Assembly (NCBI GenBank): GCA_050746205.1
Contig: JBOGKW010000012.1
Location: forward strand, 1-37,327
Source: JAKAUF01 sp050746205
GTDB taxonomy: Bacteria > Acidobacteriota > Terriglobia > Terriglobales > SCQP01
Direction of reading: 5' to 3'
DNA: 37,327 bases
Position 1 is the first letter of the stretch. Every line of letters starts with the position of its first letter. Shown here in pieces: positions 15,286 to 23,162 of the stretch. The position numbers were made by a program, and so were the translations under genes. The notes beneath the pieces are model-generated. The model was not told the DNA's origin and ran no database searches. It saw only the letters and a program-made list of their open reading frames with translations.

Positions 15286-18200
15286 CTAGAACGTCAGCCG
15301 CGCCGAAAGTTCCGTGACCCGGCCCGCCAATCCCGCCGTGGCCATGCCGAAATATTGGCTGCTGGTGTTGGTGCTGGCGCTGTCAAAGCCGAAGGGCGCG
15401 TAGTTCAACTGGTTGAAGATGTTGAAGAAATCGGCGCGGAACATCAGGTTGGCGCCCTCCGTCCCACCCCAGGGCAGGGCGAAGTTCTTGGCGAAGTTCA
15501 TGTCCGTGTTCCAGAACCGCGGGCCGGTGAAGGAGTTGCGGCCCACGCCTGGGGGGCCGGACGCGGTGGTGTTGAAGTAATGGCTGGCGCCGAGCGGGAA
15601 AATGCCGCCCTTCTGCAGCCAGACGTCGTAGCTGGGATCCTGCACCACGCCGCCGTAATACGCCGTGGGCGCCAGCGGCCCCAGGCTGGGACCCCCGGGC
15701 GTCGCCACCGATTGTCCCGTGACCGGCGTCCAGGGGAAGCCGGAGTGGTAGGTCATGACGCCGCCGATTTGCCAGCCGCCCAGAGCCTCGCGCATCACTC
15801 CATGGCTGTGGCGGGCGAAGGGCAGAATGTAGGAGCCCCAGACCACCAGATCATTGGGCGCGTTGTAATCCGATGGCCCATAATCCAGCTTCCAGTTCTG
15901 CGGCCAAATCTCATTGGTGACAAAGCCCGGACCGCCGTAGGATACAACGTCGAGCGACTTGCTGTACCGGTAGTTGGCCTCGACCGTCAGGCCGTTGGTC
16001 CAGGTGTGCTTCAGCGTCGCCAGGAAGGCGTTGTAGCTGCTGTTGGCATCCGGCATCGACTCGTAAAGGCCGAAAGCGGGGATGCAGGTTGGGCAAGCGA
16101 TGGTGTTGGTGACGCCGCCGGTGGCGCCGTAGGCTGGAATCGGGAACAGGTAGTTCTGATAGACCAGCCGCAGGCCGTGCCGGCCGGCGCTGCCCTGATA
16201 GCCCAAATCCAGCGTCCAGTTGTTGGCCACGTCATGCTCGACGTCGAACGACCATTCCTCGACGTAGTTGGTGGGCATGACGGGCTGCGTGCCATAAACG
16301 GTGGCCTGCAAGCCGCTGATGGAACCGGTCGCGGGATTAATCGGCTTGGCCAATAACGGATTCACTGGATAGCTGGTGGGGCTGCTGTTGGCGCCCAGGG
16401 CGTAAAGGATCTGACCGCCCACGAACGGAGTGCTGGCGGTGCCGCAGCAGATGCCCAGGCTGGCGAAAAACGGCGGGTTTTGCCGCGCCGAATCGAACAT
16501 CGCCTCCGGCGCGCGGTTGTCGAAGATGCCGAAGCCGGCGTGCACCACGGTGCGGCTGTCGGGGCTGTAGGCGAAGCCGAGCCGCGGCTCGAAGTTCAGC
16601 TTGCTGGCGGAATAAAACGCCGGCACCGGAACCAGCGCGGCGTTCGCCAGCCCCGCGCTGCCGGGGATCACGTTGCTTAGAATCCCGTTCTTTTCCGTCA
16701 GCGGGCTGAAATATTCCCAACGCAGCCCGAGGTTCAACGTGAAGTTGGGCCGCACGCTCCAGTTGTCCTGCACGAAGGCGGCGTAGTCGCCCTCGCGGTA
16801 GTAGCGCTGGCCCTCGGCTGGCGCGCCGGTCGCCGGGGTGACGTCAATCGCCTCATAAATGGGCGCCGAATTGGCCAGATCCCAAGGCCCTTGGAAGACG
16901 TACTGGGGCCGGTCGCCGCCGAAGTCGTTGTTGTTACCCTGGTCGGCCTCGATGCCGGCGCCGTACTTGAGCACCTGATTGCCCGTCACCTCGCTCAGCA
17001 CGTCGTTGAAGGCGAAGGTGTTTTCGGTCAGGATGCCGGGCGTGCTCTCGCCGTAGGGCGGGCCGAACTCGACGCGGCCGAAGGGGAAGCCCTGAATTTG
17101 CACGTTGGGAATGCCCCAGTTGACCGTGGGGTTGGAGTTGACCTGGTTGTAGGCGAAGCGGGTGAAGTTCAACCGCGCCTGGTTGAGCACGGTGGGACTG
17201 AAGATGTGGTTCCACAGCAGCAGCCCGGTCGAGTTCAGCGGCGAAAGGTTCAGCGTCCCCATCGGCGCGCCGCCGCTGGCGGCGTCGGCGCTGTTGGTGT
17301 CGAGATAGGTGAGGTAGACCTCGCCAGCGATGGTGTCGGCGGGGCTGAGGTCGTAATCGAGCCGGAAGTTGTACTGGTTGCCGTTGTCCTGGCCCGGCAG
17401 GCCGACCAGGGCGTCTTCAATGTCCGGCACGTCGTCAAAGCCGCCGCCGTTGGAGGTGCTGAAACTATCCACATACGTGCCCGGCGCTCCCGTGATTGAG
17501 CCCAAGTCCAAGCCTCCCGGCACCGCCTGGCAGGTGTTGGCGGCAAAGCCGGTGCAATTGGCGGGCAGCACCTGCAGCACGTTGGGCTTGGCGTCGGATG
17601 CGCCCAGGACCTTGGCGGCGATCGAACCGGGGCGCAGCGACTGCAGCGCGGCGACATATTGCGGCGTGAACACCCACTGGTCGGTGAACTGAGTGGTGCT
17701 GTTGCGCAGGCCCTCATAGGAGGCGAAGAAAAAGAGCTTGTTCTTCAAGATCGGCCCGCCCAGGCTGCCGGCGAACTGGCGGTAGTTGTTGTCCACGCGC
17801 TGGGGTCCGCCTAACCCGGTGAAGCCGTTGTAGGCATTTAGCCCTTGGGATTGGTAGGTGAAATCGGCGCTGCCGTGGAACTGGTTGGTGCCGGACCTGG
17901 TGATGACCTCGATGTGGGCGCCGGAGTTGCGGCCGTATTGCGCCGAGTAACCGTTGGAGACGATCTGCATGGACTGGATCGAGGCCTCGTTCGGCGTCAC
18001 CACCGCGGCGCCGCCCCAGGCGAAGCTGTTGACCGGCACGCCATCCACCAGATAGTCGTTGTAGCTCATCCGCTGCCCGTCGCTGGTGATGGGGATCTGG
18101 TTCTCGGTTTGGAAAATGCCCAGGTTGGAGCCGCCCGGGCCGGTGCTGTTGGGCAGGGAGGAGGAGTTGCCGTTGCCCGAGCGGGCGTTGTCGCCGAAGA

Positions 18201-18699
18201 CGCCGGGGGCCAGCATCAGCGCCTCATAGGGATCGCGCGAGAAGGTGGGGAGAGAGCGGATGCTGCTGCCGGTGATGGTCTGGCCGATATCGGCGCTATT
18301 GGTTTGCAGCGCCGGGGGCGCGGAGGTCACGGTGACCACTTGCGTGATGGCGCTCGGTTTGAGTTGCAGGTCCACGCTCTTGGTTTGTTCGCCGCTGATG
18401 ACAATCCCGGGGACCGCGTGCGGCGCGAAGTTCTTGGCCCGCGCGGTAACCGTATAGGTCCCGGGGGGCAGGGCCGTCACGGCGTAGAAGCCGGTGCGTC
18501 CGGTCACCGCTGTGCGGCTGACGCCGGTGGCGGGATTGCGTACCGTGACCTGGGCGCCGGGGATGGCCGCGCCAGTCGGGTCGAGGACGGCGCCCTGCAC
18601 CGACGCGCGGTACTGTCCCCAGGCGGGCAGGCTCAGCGCCAAGGCCGCGGCGACGGAAGCCAGAAAGAAAAAGCGAGAGCACTGACGAGGCCAGGGCAT
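15286..18699 (-). CDS. Oar-like TonB-dependent receptor
   Basis: This 1137-residue outer-membrane receptor has a signal peptide (to about residue 29, ending AWGQ), a carboxypeptidase-regulatory-like domain at 32-112 (GAVLDPTGAAIPGAQVTVRN), a plug domain at about 115-260 and a long beta-barrel ending in phenylalanine. Such receptors import large ligands, powered by TonB. The layout is the acidobacterial Oar-like class and not SusC, and no SusD partner is present. GGAGAT lies 8 nt before the ATG at 18699, a clear ribosome site. It leads an operon with two glycoside hydrolases, so the ligand is probably an oligosaccharide, but other ligands are possible. Confidence 0.93.
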   Translation of the reverse strand: MPWPRQCSRFFFLASVAAALALSLPAWGQYRASVQGAVLDPTGAAIPGAQVTVRNPATGVSRTAVTGRTGFYAVTALPPGTYTVTARAKNFAPHAVPGIVISGEQTKSVDLQLKPSAITQVVTVTSAPPALQTNSADIGQTITGSSIRSLPTFSRDPYEALMLAPGVFGDNARSGNGNSSSLPNSTGPGGSNLGIFQTENQIPITSDGQRMSYNDYLVDGVPVNSFAWGGAAVVTPNEASIQSMQIVSNGYSAQYGRNSGAHIEVITRSGTNQFHGSADFTYQSQGLNAYNGFTGLGGPQRVDNNYRQFAGSLGGPILKNKLFFFASYEGLRNSTTQFTDQWVFTPQYVAALQSLRPGSIAAKVLGASDAKPNVLQVLPANCTGFAANTCQAVPGGLDLGSITGAPGTYVDSFSTSNGGGFDDVPDIEDALVGLPGQDNGNQYNFRLDYDLSPADTIAGEVYLTYLDTNSADAASGGAPMGTLNLSPLNSTGLLLWNHIFSPTVLNQARLNFTRFAYNQVNSNPTVNWGIPNVQIQGFPFGRVEFGPPYGESTPGILTENTFAFNDVLSEVTGNQVLKYGAGIEADQGNNNDFGGDRPQYVFQGPWDLANSAPIYEAIDVTPATGAPAEGQRYYREGDYAAFVQDNWSVRPNFTLNLGLRWEYFSPLTEKNGILSNVIPGSAGLANAALVPVPAFYSASKLNFEPRLGFAYSPDSRTVVHAGFGIFDNRAPEAMFDSARQNPPFFASLGICCGTASTPFVGGQILYALGANSSPTSYPVNPLLAKPINPATGSISGLQATVYGTQPVMPTNYVEEWSFDVEHDVANNWTLDLGYQGSAGRHGLRLVYQNYLFPIPAYGATGGVTNTIACPTCIPAFGLYESMPDANSSYNAFLATLKHTWTNGLTVEANYRYSKSLDVVSYGGPGFVTNEIWPQNWKLDYGPSDYNAPNDLVVWGSYILPFARHSHGVMREALGGWQIGGVMTYHSGFPWTPVTGQSVATPGGPSLGPLAPTAYYGGVVQDPSYDVWLQKGGIFPLGASHYFNTTASGPPGVGRNSFTGPRFWNTDMNFAKNFALPWGGTEGANLMFRADFFNIFNQLNYAPFGFDSASTNTSSQYFGMATAGLAGRVTELSARLTF

Positions 18700-19191
18700 A
18701 AGCGGATCTCCATCGTTGGACAGCCGGTCGGCAACTCACGGCATCGATTCAGTAGACGTCCTATCTCCCTTGTAGCACCGGCTCATTGGCTCGGGCGGTG
18801 AGTTCGCGCACACCGGTGCGGCGCCGCGCCACGCGGGTCCCCAATGCACCGTAGTGCGCCCTGGGTTGAATCGCCGAGAGGAGCGCACCGAAGCACACAA
18901 TCTCGCCCGAGCAGCAGAGAACGACGCCATGCGACGCTTGATCGCCGCGCCTGCACCGAACCACCTAGGCTGCGATGCGTTCGTTCAGGAGATGGTGGCC
19001 GGTGAGCAAACCGTGGCGGCCGGCGCGCGCTCGGGTGGAGTGGTGCGGCTTGGCGTGAGGCAGCGGCACGGCAGTGCAGAATCGGGCGGCTGAAGCCGCG
19101 TTGGCAGGGGTGCCTAGCGTCGCGCTAGAGCGGGCCCTGCGCGGCGCCACCGCCGCCGCTGGCGGGGTGTGAGCGCAGGAGGGCGGCGGCT
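18700..19191. other. 492-bp intergenic region
   Basis: This gap lies between the argJ stop and the receptor start, both on the minus strand, and must hold the receptor promoter. Small frames on both strands are not convincing. The only structure I see is the hairpin at 19086-19099 next to a GAATCGGG motif. Confidence 0.55.
19086..19099. repeat. Hairpin GCGGC-TGAA-GCCGC
   Basis: This 5-bp stem with a TGAA loop is preceded by GAATCGG. It resembles the 3' end of the 103-bp repeat (GAATAGGGCGGCTGAGCCGC), so it may be a solo fragment of that element. Confidence 0.55.
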
Positions 19192-20418
19192 CTAGGTGCG
19201 GTAGCTGGCGTTGATGCGGATGTACTCGTCGGTCAGGTCACAGGTCCACATCCACGACCTGGCCCGCCCCGCGCCGAGGTCCACGCGCAGCTCGACCTCA
19301 TCCACGCACAGGCGCGTTTGCGCCGCGGCCTCATCGAAGGGCAGCGCTCGCCCGCGGTGGTACAGCGCCACGCCGTTGCACCAGACCCGCGCCCGCTCGG
19401 GGTCGAAATGGGCGCCGCTATAGCCGGCGGCGCAGAGAATACGCCCCCAGTTGGGATCGGCGCCGGCGACCGCGGTTTTAACCAGCGGCGAGTGGGCGAT
19501 GGCCCGCGCCGCCCGGTCGGCGTCGGTGGCGCTGCGCGCGCCGGTGACCTGGACGGTGATGAAGCGCCGCGCCCCCTCGCCGTCGCGCACGATCTGCCGA
19601 GCCAGTGACGCCGCGACCACATCCAGGCAGCGCTGGAACGCTCGCCGCCCGGCGGCGTCCAGGGCCGGGCCCGCGGCGGGGGCCGCGAAGAGAGCGACGG
19701 TGTCGTTGGTGGAGGTGTCGCCGTCCACGGTGATGCGGTGGAAGGACCGCTCGACCGCCGCCGCCAGCGCGCGGCGCAGCGCCGCCGGCGGCAGCGGCGC
19801 GTCGGTGAACAGGAACGCCAGCATGGTGGCCATGCGCGGATGGATCATGCCCGATCCCTTGGCGAAGCCGGCGACGCGATAACGGTGGCGCCGCCCGGTG
19901 AAGCTGGCGGCCGCCAGCTTGGGCCGGGTGTCGGTGGTCAGGATGGCCGCCGCCGCCGCGGCCGCGCCCTCGCCGGCGTGCGCCGCCGGGCGGCGTGCCC
20001 AGGCGGCCAGTTGGCCGACGATGGGCGCGCTGGGCAGCGGAACGCCGATCACACCGGTAGAGGCCAGAAAGATCTCCTCGGGCCGGGCGCCGAGGTGGGC
20101 CGCCGCCGCCCGCGCCACCGCCTGCGCGGCACCAATGCCGGCCGCGCCGGTGGCGCAATTGGCATTGCCCGAGTTGACCACAATGCCACGCACGCGGCCG
20201 CCGGTGGCGGCCAGGTGGCGGCGGCTGAGCCGAACCGGGGCGGCCTGCAGCCGGTTGGTAGTGAAGACCGCCGCTGCGCGAGCCGGCGCCTCGGCGATGG
20301 CCCACACCAGATCCGCCGCGCCTGTTTTCTTCAGTCCGCAGGGACCGGCATGGAAGCGAAAGCCCGCTGGCCAGGCGGCGGGGTCTTGCGCCGCGGCGGC
20401 GGCGGGGTCGGGCCTCAT
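19192..20418 (-). CDS. argJ: Bifunctional glutamate N-acetyltransferase/amino-acid acetyltransferase ArgJ
   Basis: This 408-residue ArgJ moves the acetyl group from N-acetylornithine to glutamate, recycling it within arginine synthesis. Many ArgJ proteins also use acetyl-CoA. The self-cleavage site is clear: MIHPRMATML, with Thr198 as the new N-terminal nucleophile after cleavage behind Ala197. Other landmarks are NSGNAN at 82-87, STGVIG at 120-125 and the DTSTND block. Its start overlaps the GNAT gene by 4 nt (ATGA), implying translational coupling. It is the last gene of the argC-argB-GNAT-argJ operon. The C-terminus ends in SYRT, similar to the usual NASYRT. Confidence 0.95.
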   Translation of the reverse strand: MRPDPAAAAAQDPAAWPAGFRFHAGPCGLKKTGAADLVWAIAEAPARAAAVFTTNRLQAAPVRLSRRHLAATGGRVRGIVVNSGNANCATGAAGIGAAQAVARAAAAHLGARPEEIFLASTGVIGVPLPSAPIVGQLAAWARRPAAHAGEGAAAAAAAILTTDTRPKLAAASFTGRRHRYRVAGFAKGSGMIHPRMATMLAFLFTDAPLPPAALRRALAAAVERSFHRITVDGDTSTNDTVALFAAPAAGPALDAAGRRAFQRCLDVVAASLARQIVRDGEGARRFITVQVTGARSATDADRAARAIAHSPLVKTAVAGADPNWGRILCAAGYSGAHFDPERARVWCNGVALYHRGRALPFDEAAAQTRLCVDEVELRVDLGAGRARSWMWTCDLTDEYIRINASYRT

Positions 20419-20930
20419 ACCGCCGCCTCCAGCCGCGGGCGGGCGCCGGCGGGCAGGGGCACCGCGAAGACATCAGCAATGACCGCCACCTGATGGCAGT
20501 TGAGCCGCTTGGGGCAACCCAGACAGTCGCGCGTCAGCTTCTGCGGCAACGCCTCCAGTTCGGTGCGGGCGAAGCCGAAGCGGACAAAGAACTCCGGCGC
20601 GTGGGTCAGTGCGAAGGCTTTCCACGCCTGGTGCTCCCGCGCCTCGACTAGCAGCGCCTGCAGCAACCGGCCGCCAAGGCCGGCGCCGCGGTAGCGCGCG
20701 GTCACGGCCAGGGACTGTATCTCCGCCACATCGTCGTCCAGGAAGTGCAACGCCCCGCCCGCCGCCAGCCGGCCGTCCGCCGCCACGGCCACGATGTAAT
20801 CGCGGATGTTCTCGCAGAGATAGCGGGGAGAGCGTGGCAGCAGCAGCCCCTGCGCCACATAGGGCTGCTGCAGGGCATGCAGTTCCGCGGCGTCGTAGAG
20901 CCGCGCGGGACGGAGCGTCATGGCGGTCAT
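20415..20930 (-). CDS. Short GNAT N-acetyltransferase, probable N-acetylglutamate synthase
   Basis: This 171-residue GNAT protein has an acetyl-CoA site in AVTARYRGAGLGGRLLQAL and the FVRFGFARTE motif near residue 125. Its place inside the arginine operon, coupled by 4-nt overlaps to argB and argJ, points to glutamate acetylation, the first step of the pathway. Stand-alone short synthases of this kind are known, for example mycobacterial ArgA at about 170 residues. The C-terminus holds CLGCPKRLNC, a CxxC-x5-C cluster that could bind a metal. With ArgJ also present, this enzyme would supply the initial acetyl groups. Confidence 0.8.
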   Translation of the reverse strand: MTAMTLRPARLYDAAELHALQQPYVAQGLLLPRSPRYLCENIRDYIVAVAADGRLAAGGALHFLDDDVAEIQSLAVTARYRGAGLGGRLLQALLVEAREHQAWKAFALTHAPEFFVRFGFARTELEALPQKLTRDCLGCPKRLNCHQVAVIADVFAVPLPAGARPRLEAAV

Positions 20931-21736
20931 GCGGGGCTCCCGAGGGTGATCTGGGTTCCGGCCGCCGCCGGCCCGGCCAGCGATTCTTCCAGCAGGGCGG
21001 CGGCGCCGATGACCTCGACCCGGCCCACGCCCCGTTCCAGCGCCTGGCGGCAGGCGGCCAGCTTGGGCAGCATGCCGCCGCGCACCTGGCCGTTCGCCGA
21101 CCAGTCGGCTAGGGTGGCCACGTCCAGGCGCGGAGCCACCCGGCCCTGCGCGTCCAATACGCCGGGCACGTCGGTGACAAAGCTGAGACGGGAGGCGCCG
21201 AGCTGCGCGGCGACGGCGGCGGCGAAGCTGTCGGCGTTCACGTTGAGCGGGCCTTCCGGCCCCGCCGCCAGGCTGGCCAGCACGGGCACAAAGCCCGCCG
21301 CCAGCAGCGCGGGCAGCAGCCGGGGATCGCCGCCCGTGACCCGGCCCACGTGACCGAGGGCCGGATCGGCCACCTCGGCGGCCACGCAGCCGCCGTCCAG
21401 CCCGCAGAGTCCCACGGCCCGCGCCGCCGTTCCCGCCGCCTCCAGGGCGGCGTTCAAGGCCGCCGTGAGGCGTTTGTTCATGGTTCCGGCCAAGATCATC
21501 AGCGCCGCCTCCAGGGTGGCGGCATCCGTGACCCGCAGGCCCTGATGGAAGCGGCTCGGAATCCGCCGCTCAGCCAAAAACGCCGTCAGCGCCGCGCCGC
21601 CGCCATGCACCAGGCAGAGGGATTCCCCTCCCGCGGCGCGCCGCGCCACGGCCGCCGCCAGCGCGGCCCAAGGGCCGCCGGCGGCGTCGCGCGCTGGGTC
21701 CAATAAGCTGCCGCCGAGTTTGAGCACGGTGAGCAT
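20927..21736 (-). CDS. argB: Acetylglutamate kinase
   Basis: This 269-residue amino-acid kinase phosphorylates N-acetylglutamate, the second step of arginine synthesis. It shows LKLGGSLL at 5-12, the VHGGG glycine loop near residue 43, an RFHQGLRVT substrate motif, NVNAD in the middle and the GGMLPKL motif near residue 221. Start is ATG 21736, giving a family-like MLTVLKLGG opening. It lies 8 bp after argC and overlaps the GNAT gene by 4 nt. The long N-terminal helix of arginine-inhibited hexameric kinases is absent, so feedback inhibition by arginine may be weak. Confidence 0.94.
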   Translation of the reverse strand: MLTVLKLGGSLLDPARDAAGGPWAALAAAVARRAAGGESLCLVHGGGAALTAFLAERRIPSRFHQGLRVTDAATLEAALMILAGTMNKRLTAALNAALEAAGTAARAVGLCGLDGGCVAAEVADPALGHVGRVTGGDPRLLPALLAAGFVPVLASLAAGPEGPLNVNADSFAAAVAAQLGASRLSFVTDVPGVLDAQGRVAPRLDVATLADWSANGQVRGGMLPKLAACRQALERGVGRVEVIGAAALLEESLAGPAAAGTQITLGSPA

Positions 21737-21744
21737 CGCGCCGC

Positions 21745-22731
21745 TCAGTTCAAGCCCGCCGTGCGCGGCAAGCCGAACATCAGGTTCATGTTTTCCACCG
21801 CCTGTCCGGCGGCGCCCTTCAGCAGATTGTCCAAGCTGGTGACCACCACTGCGGTCCTCGTCGGCGCGTGCACGCGCAGGCCCAGGTCACAGTAATTGGT
21901 GCCCACCACGGTGTTCAGCTCCGGCAGGCCGGGCGCCAGCACGCGGGTGAAGGGGCTGCCGGCATAGGCATCGCGGTAAATCTCGAGCAAGGCCTCGATG
22001 GAGGCGGGCCGGGCCAGGGGCAGATAGGTGGTCGCGATCAGGCCGCGGACCACGGGCAGCAGATGCGGCGTAAACAGGAGCCGGTCGGGTGGCAGACCGG
22101 CGTGGCGCACGATCTCCGGCGCGTGCCGGTGCTCAAGCACGCCGTAGGGCTTGCAATTGCCGGCCAGCTCGCAGAAATGCAAATCCTCGCGCAGGCCTTT
22201 GCCGGCGCCGCTGGCGCCGGATTTGGCGTCGCAGACGACCGCTCCCGGGCCCAGCCAGCCCGCCCGGGCCAGGGGCCAGGCGGCGGTGAGCGCCGCGGTG
22301 GCGTAGCAGCCGGGGTTGGAAACCAGCCGGGCCTGCGGCAGCGCGGCGGCGTTTTGCTCCGGCCAGCCGTAGACGGCGCGCGGCAGCAACTCGGGGGCGG
22401 CGTGCGGCTGCCGGTACCAGTGCGCGAACTCCTCGGCCGTCAGGCGGAACGCCCCGCTCAGGTCCACCACGCGCACGCCATCCCCGGCGGCGGCGGCGGC
22501 AGCCATGGAGACCTCCGCCGGGGTCGCCAAGAACAGCACGTCCAGCCGCGCGGCCTGCACCGCCTCCGGCGTGGGCGGCTGGGCGGAGCCGAACCGCGCC
22601 GCCAGCTCCGCGTGCGGATGCGCGGCGAGCAGCCGCGCCAGCTCCCGGCCGGCGTAGCCGGAGGCGCCGGCGACGCCGGCGCGCAACTGGGCCCGCCTGG
22701 CCCCGGCGCCACCATTGGAATAATTATTCAT
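21745..22731 (-). CDS. argC: N-acetyl-gamma-glutamyl-phosphate reductase
   Basis: This reductase of up to 328 residues makes N-acetylglutamate semialdehyde with NADPH, the third step of arginine synthesis. The NADP loop is GVAGASGYAGREL and the catalytic cysteine is in SNPGCYATAA; SGASGAGKGL and a C-terminal DNLLKGAAGQA motif complete the picture. The start is doubtful. ATG 22731 lies inside an ARG box, with GGAG only 1 nt upstream. TTG 22686 has AGGCGG 6 nt upstream and gives LRAGVAGASGY, the usual short ArgC N-terminus. If TTG is used, the protein has 313 residues and both boxes lie upstream of it. It heads the arginine operon. Confidence 0.95.
   Translation of the reverse strand: MNNYSNGGAGARRAQLRAGVAGASGYAGRELARLLAAHPHAELAARFGSAQPPTPEAVQAARLDVLFLATPAEVSMAAAAAAGDGVRVVDLSGAFRLTAEEFAHWYRQPHAAPELLPRAVYGWPEQNAAALPQARLVSNPGCYATAALTAAWPLARAGWLGPGAVVCDAKSGASGAGKGLREDLHFCELAGNCKPYGVLEHRHAPEIVRHAGLPPDRLLFTPHLLPVVRGLIATTYLPLARPASIEALLEIYRDAYAGSPFTRVLAPGLPELNTVVGTNYCDLGLRVHAPTRTAVVVTSLDNLLKGAAGQAVENMNLMFGLPRTAGLN
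22718..22729 (-). promoter_or_regulatory. ARG box 1 (ArgR/AhrC operator)
   Basis: GAATAATTATTC is a perfect 12-bp palindrome. Read on the minus strand with its flanks, it is CATGAATAATTATTCCAA, close to the AhrC/ArgR consensus CATGAATAAAAATTCAAG. It is an A+T island in G+C-rich DNA and overlaps the ATG at 22731. It also contains a possible -10 (TAATTA). No argR gene lies in the window. Confidence 0.85.
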
Positions 22732-22736
22732 GCTCC

Positions 22737-22748
22737 GAATAATTATTC
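22737..22748 (-). promoter_or_regulatory. ARG box 2 (ArgR/AhrC operator)
   Basis: This is a second identical GAATAATTATTC palindrome, with centres 19 bp from box 1. Paired boxes about 20 bp apart are the rule for ArgR hexamers, so repression of argCBJ by arginine is strongly suggested. Confidence 0.85.
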
Positions 22749-22827
22749 ACCAGCGAACGGACGGCGTCAAGCGCCGCACTCGTCGCCGCCCAACGGCGGC
22801 CGCCGGGGTCACCCGCGTTCCGTCGCG

Positions 22828-22930
22828 GCAACTTGGAGACGCCCCGAGCGCGAGCGGGCGACCGTTGCCGGCCGTCGAAGCCCAGCCGCGGCGACCAGCG
22901 GGAGCGTCCAGAATAGGGCGGTTGAGCCGC
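22828..22930 (+). repeat. 103-bp dispersed repeat, copy 1
   Basis: The copy starts GCAACTTGGAGACGCC and ends GGGCGGTTGAGCCGC. By eye it differs from copies 2 and 3 at about nine positions each, without gaps. GCAAC near the start pairs with GTTGC some 35 nt later, and GCGGT/GCCGC closes the final hairpin through a G-U pair. It lies between divergent genes. Confidence 0.85.
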
Positions 22931-23150
22931 TGACGATTGGGTTCGTCGCTCGGCACCGTCACCTCCGCCATCATCGGCCCCCGTACCAACGAGGACCTCC
23001 GACCTCTCGAACGTCGCCCTCCCCTCAGGGCCGGCGAAGCGCCAGGCCGCCTCCGCACCCCACGGCCGCCCTTCACCGGCCGCGGGATGCGGCGCTCAAC
23101 TCGGACAGCCGGCGGCCCGCCGCCACCCTCTCGGAGTTTAAACAAGCGTT

Positions 23151-23156
23151 TATAAT
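23151..23156 (+). promoter_or_regulatory. Consensus -10 TATAAT, 6 nt before the ABC exporter ATG
   Basis: TATAAT ends 6 nt before ATG 23163, so a transcript would start at or next to the ATG. No Shine-Dalgarno or good -35 is visible. The inverted repeat TAAAC-AAGC-GTTTA (23139-23152) overlaps the box and could be a repressor site. Confidence 0.6.
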
Positions 23157-23162
23157 CGGGGA

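Larger units (their letters stand above)
22732..23162. other. 431-bp divergent intergenic region
   Basis: This region separates the arginine operon from the divergent ABC exporter. It contains ARG box 2, one full copy of the 103-bp repeat and the exporter promoter. The rest is G+C-rich DNA in which I see no gene. Confidence 0.7.

Noticed and set aside
18736..19150. Short frames on both strands between argJ and the receptor gene.
   Set aside because: They show no motif, no ribosome site and no family resemblance; I treat the gap as intergenic.
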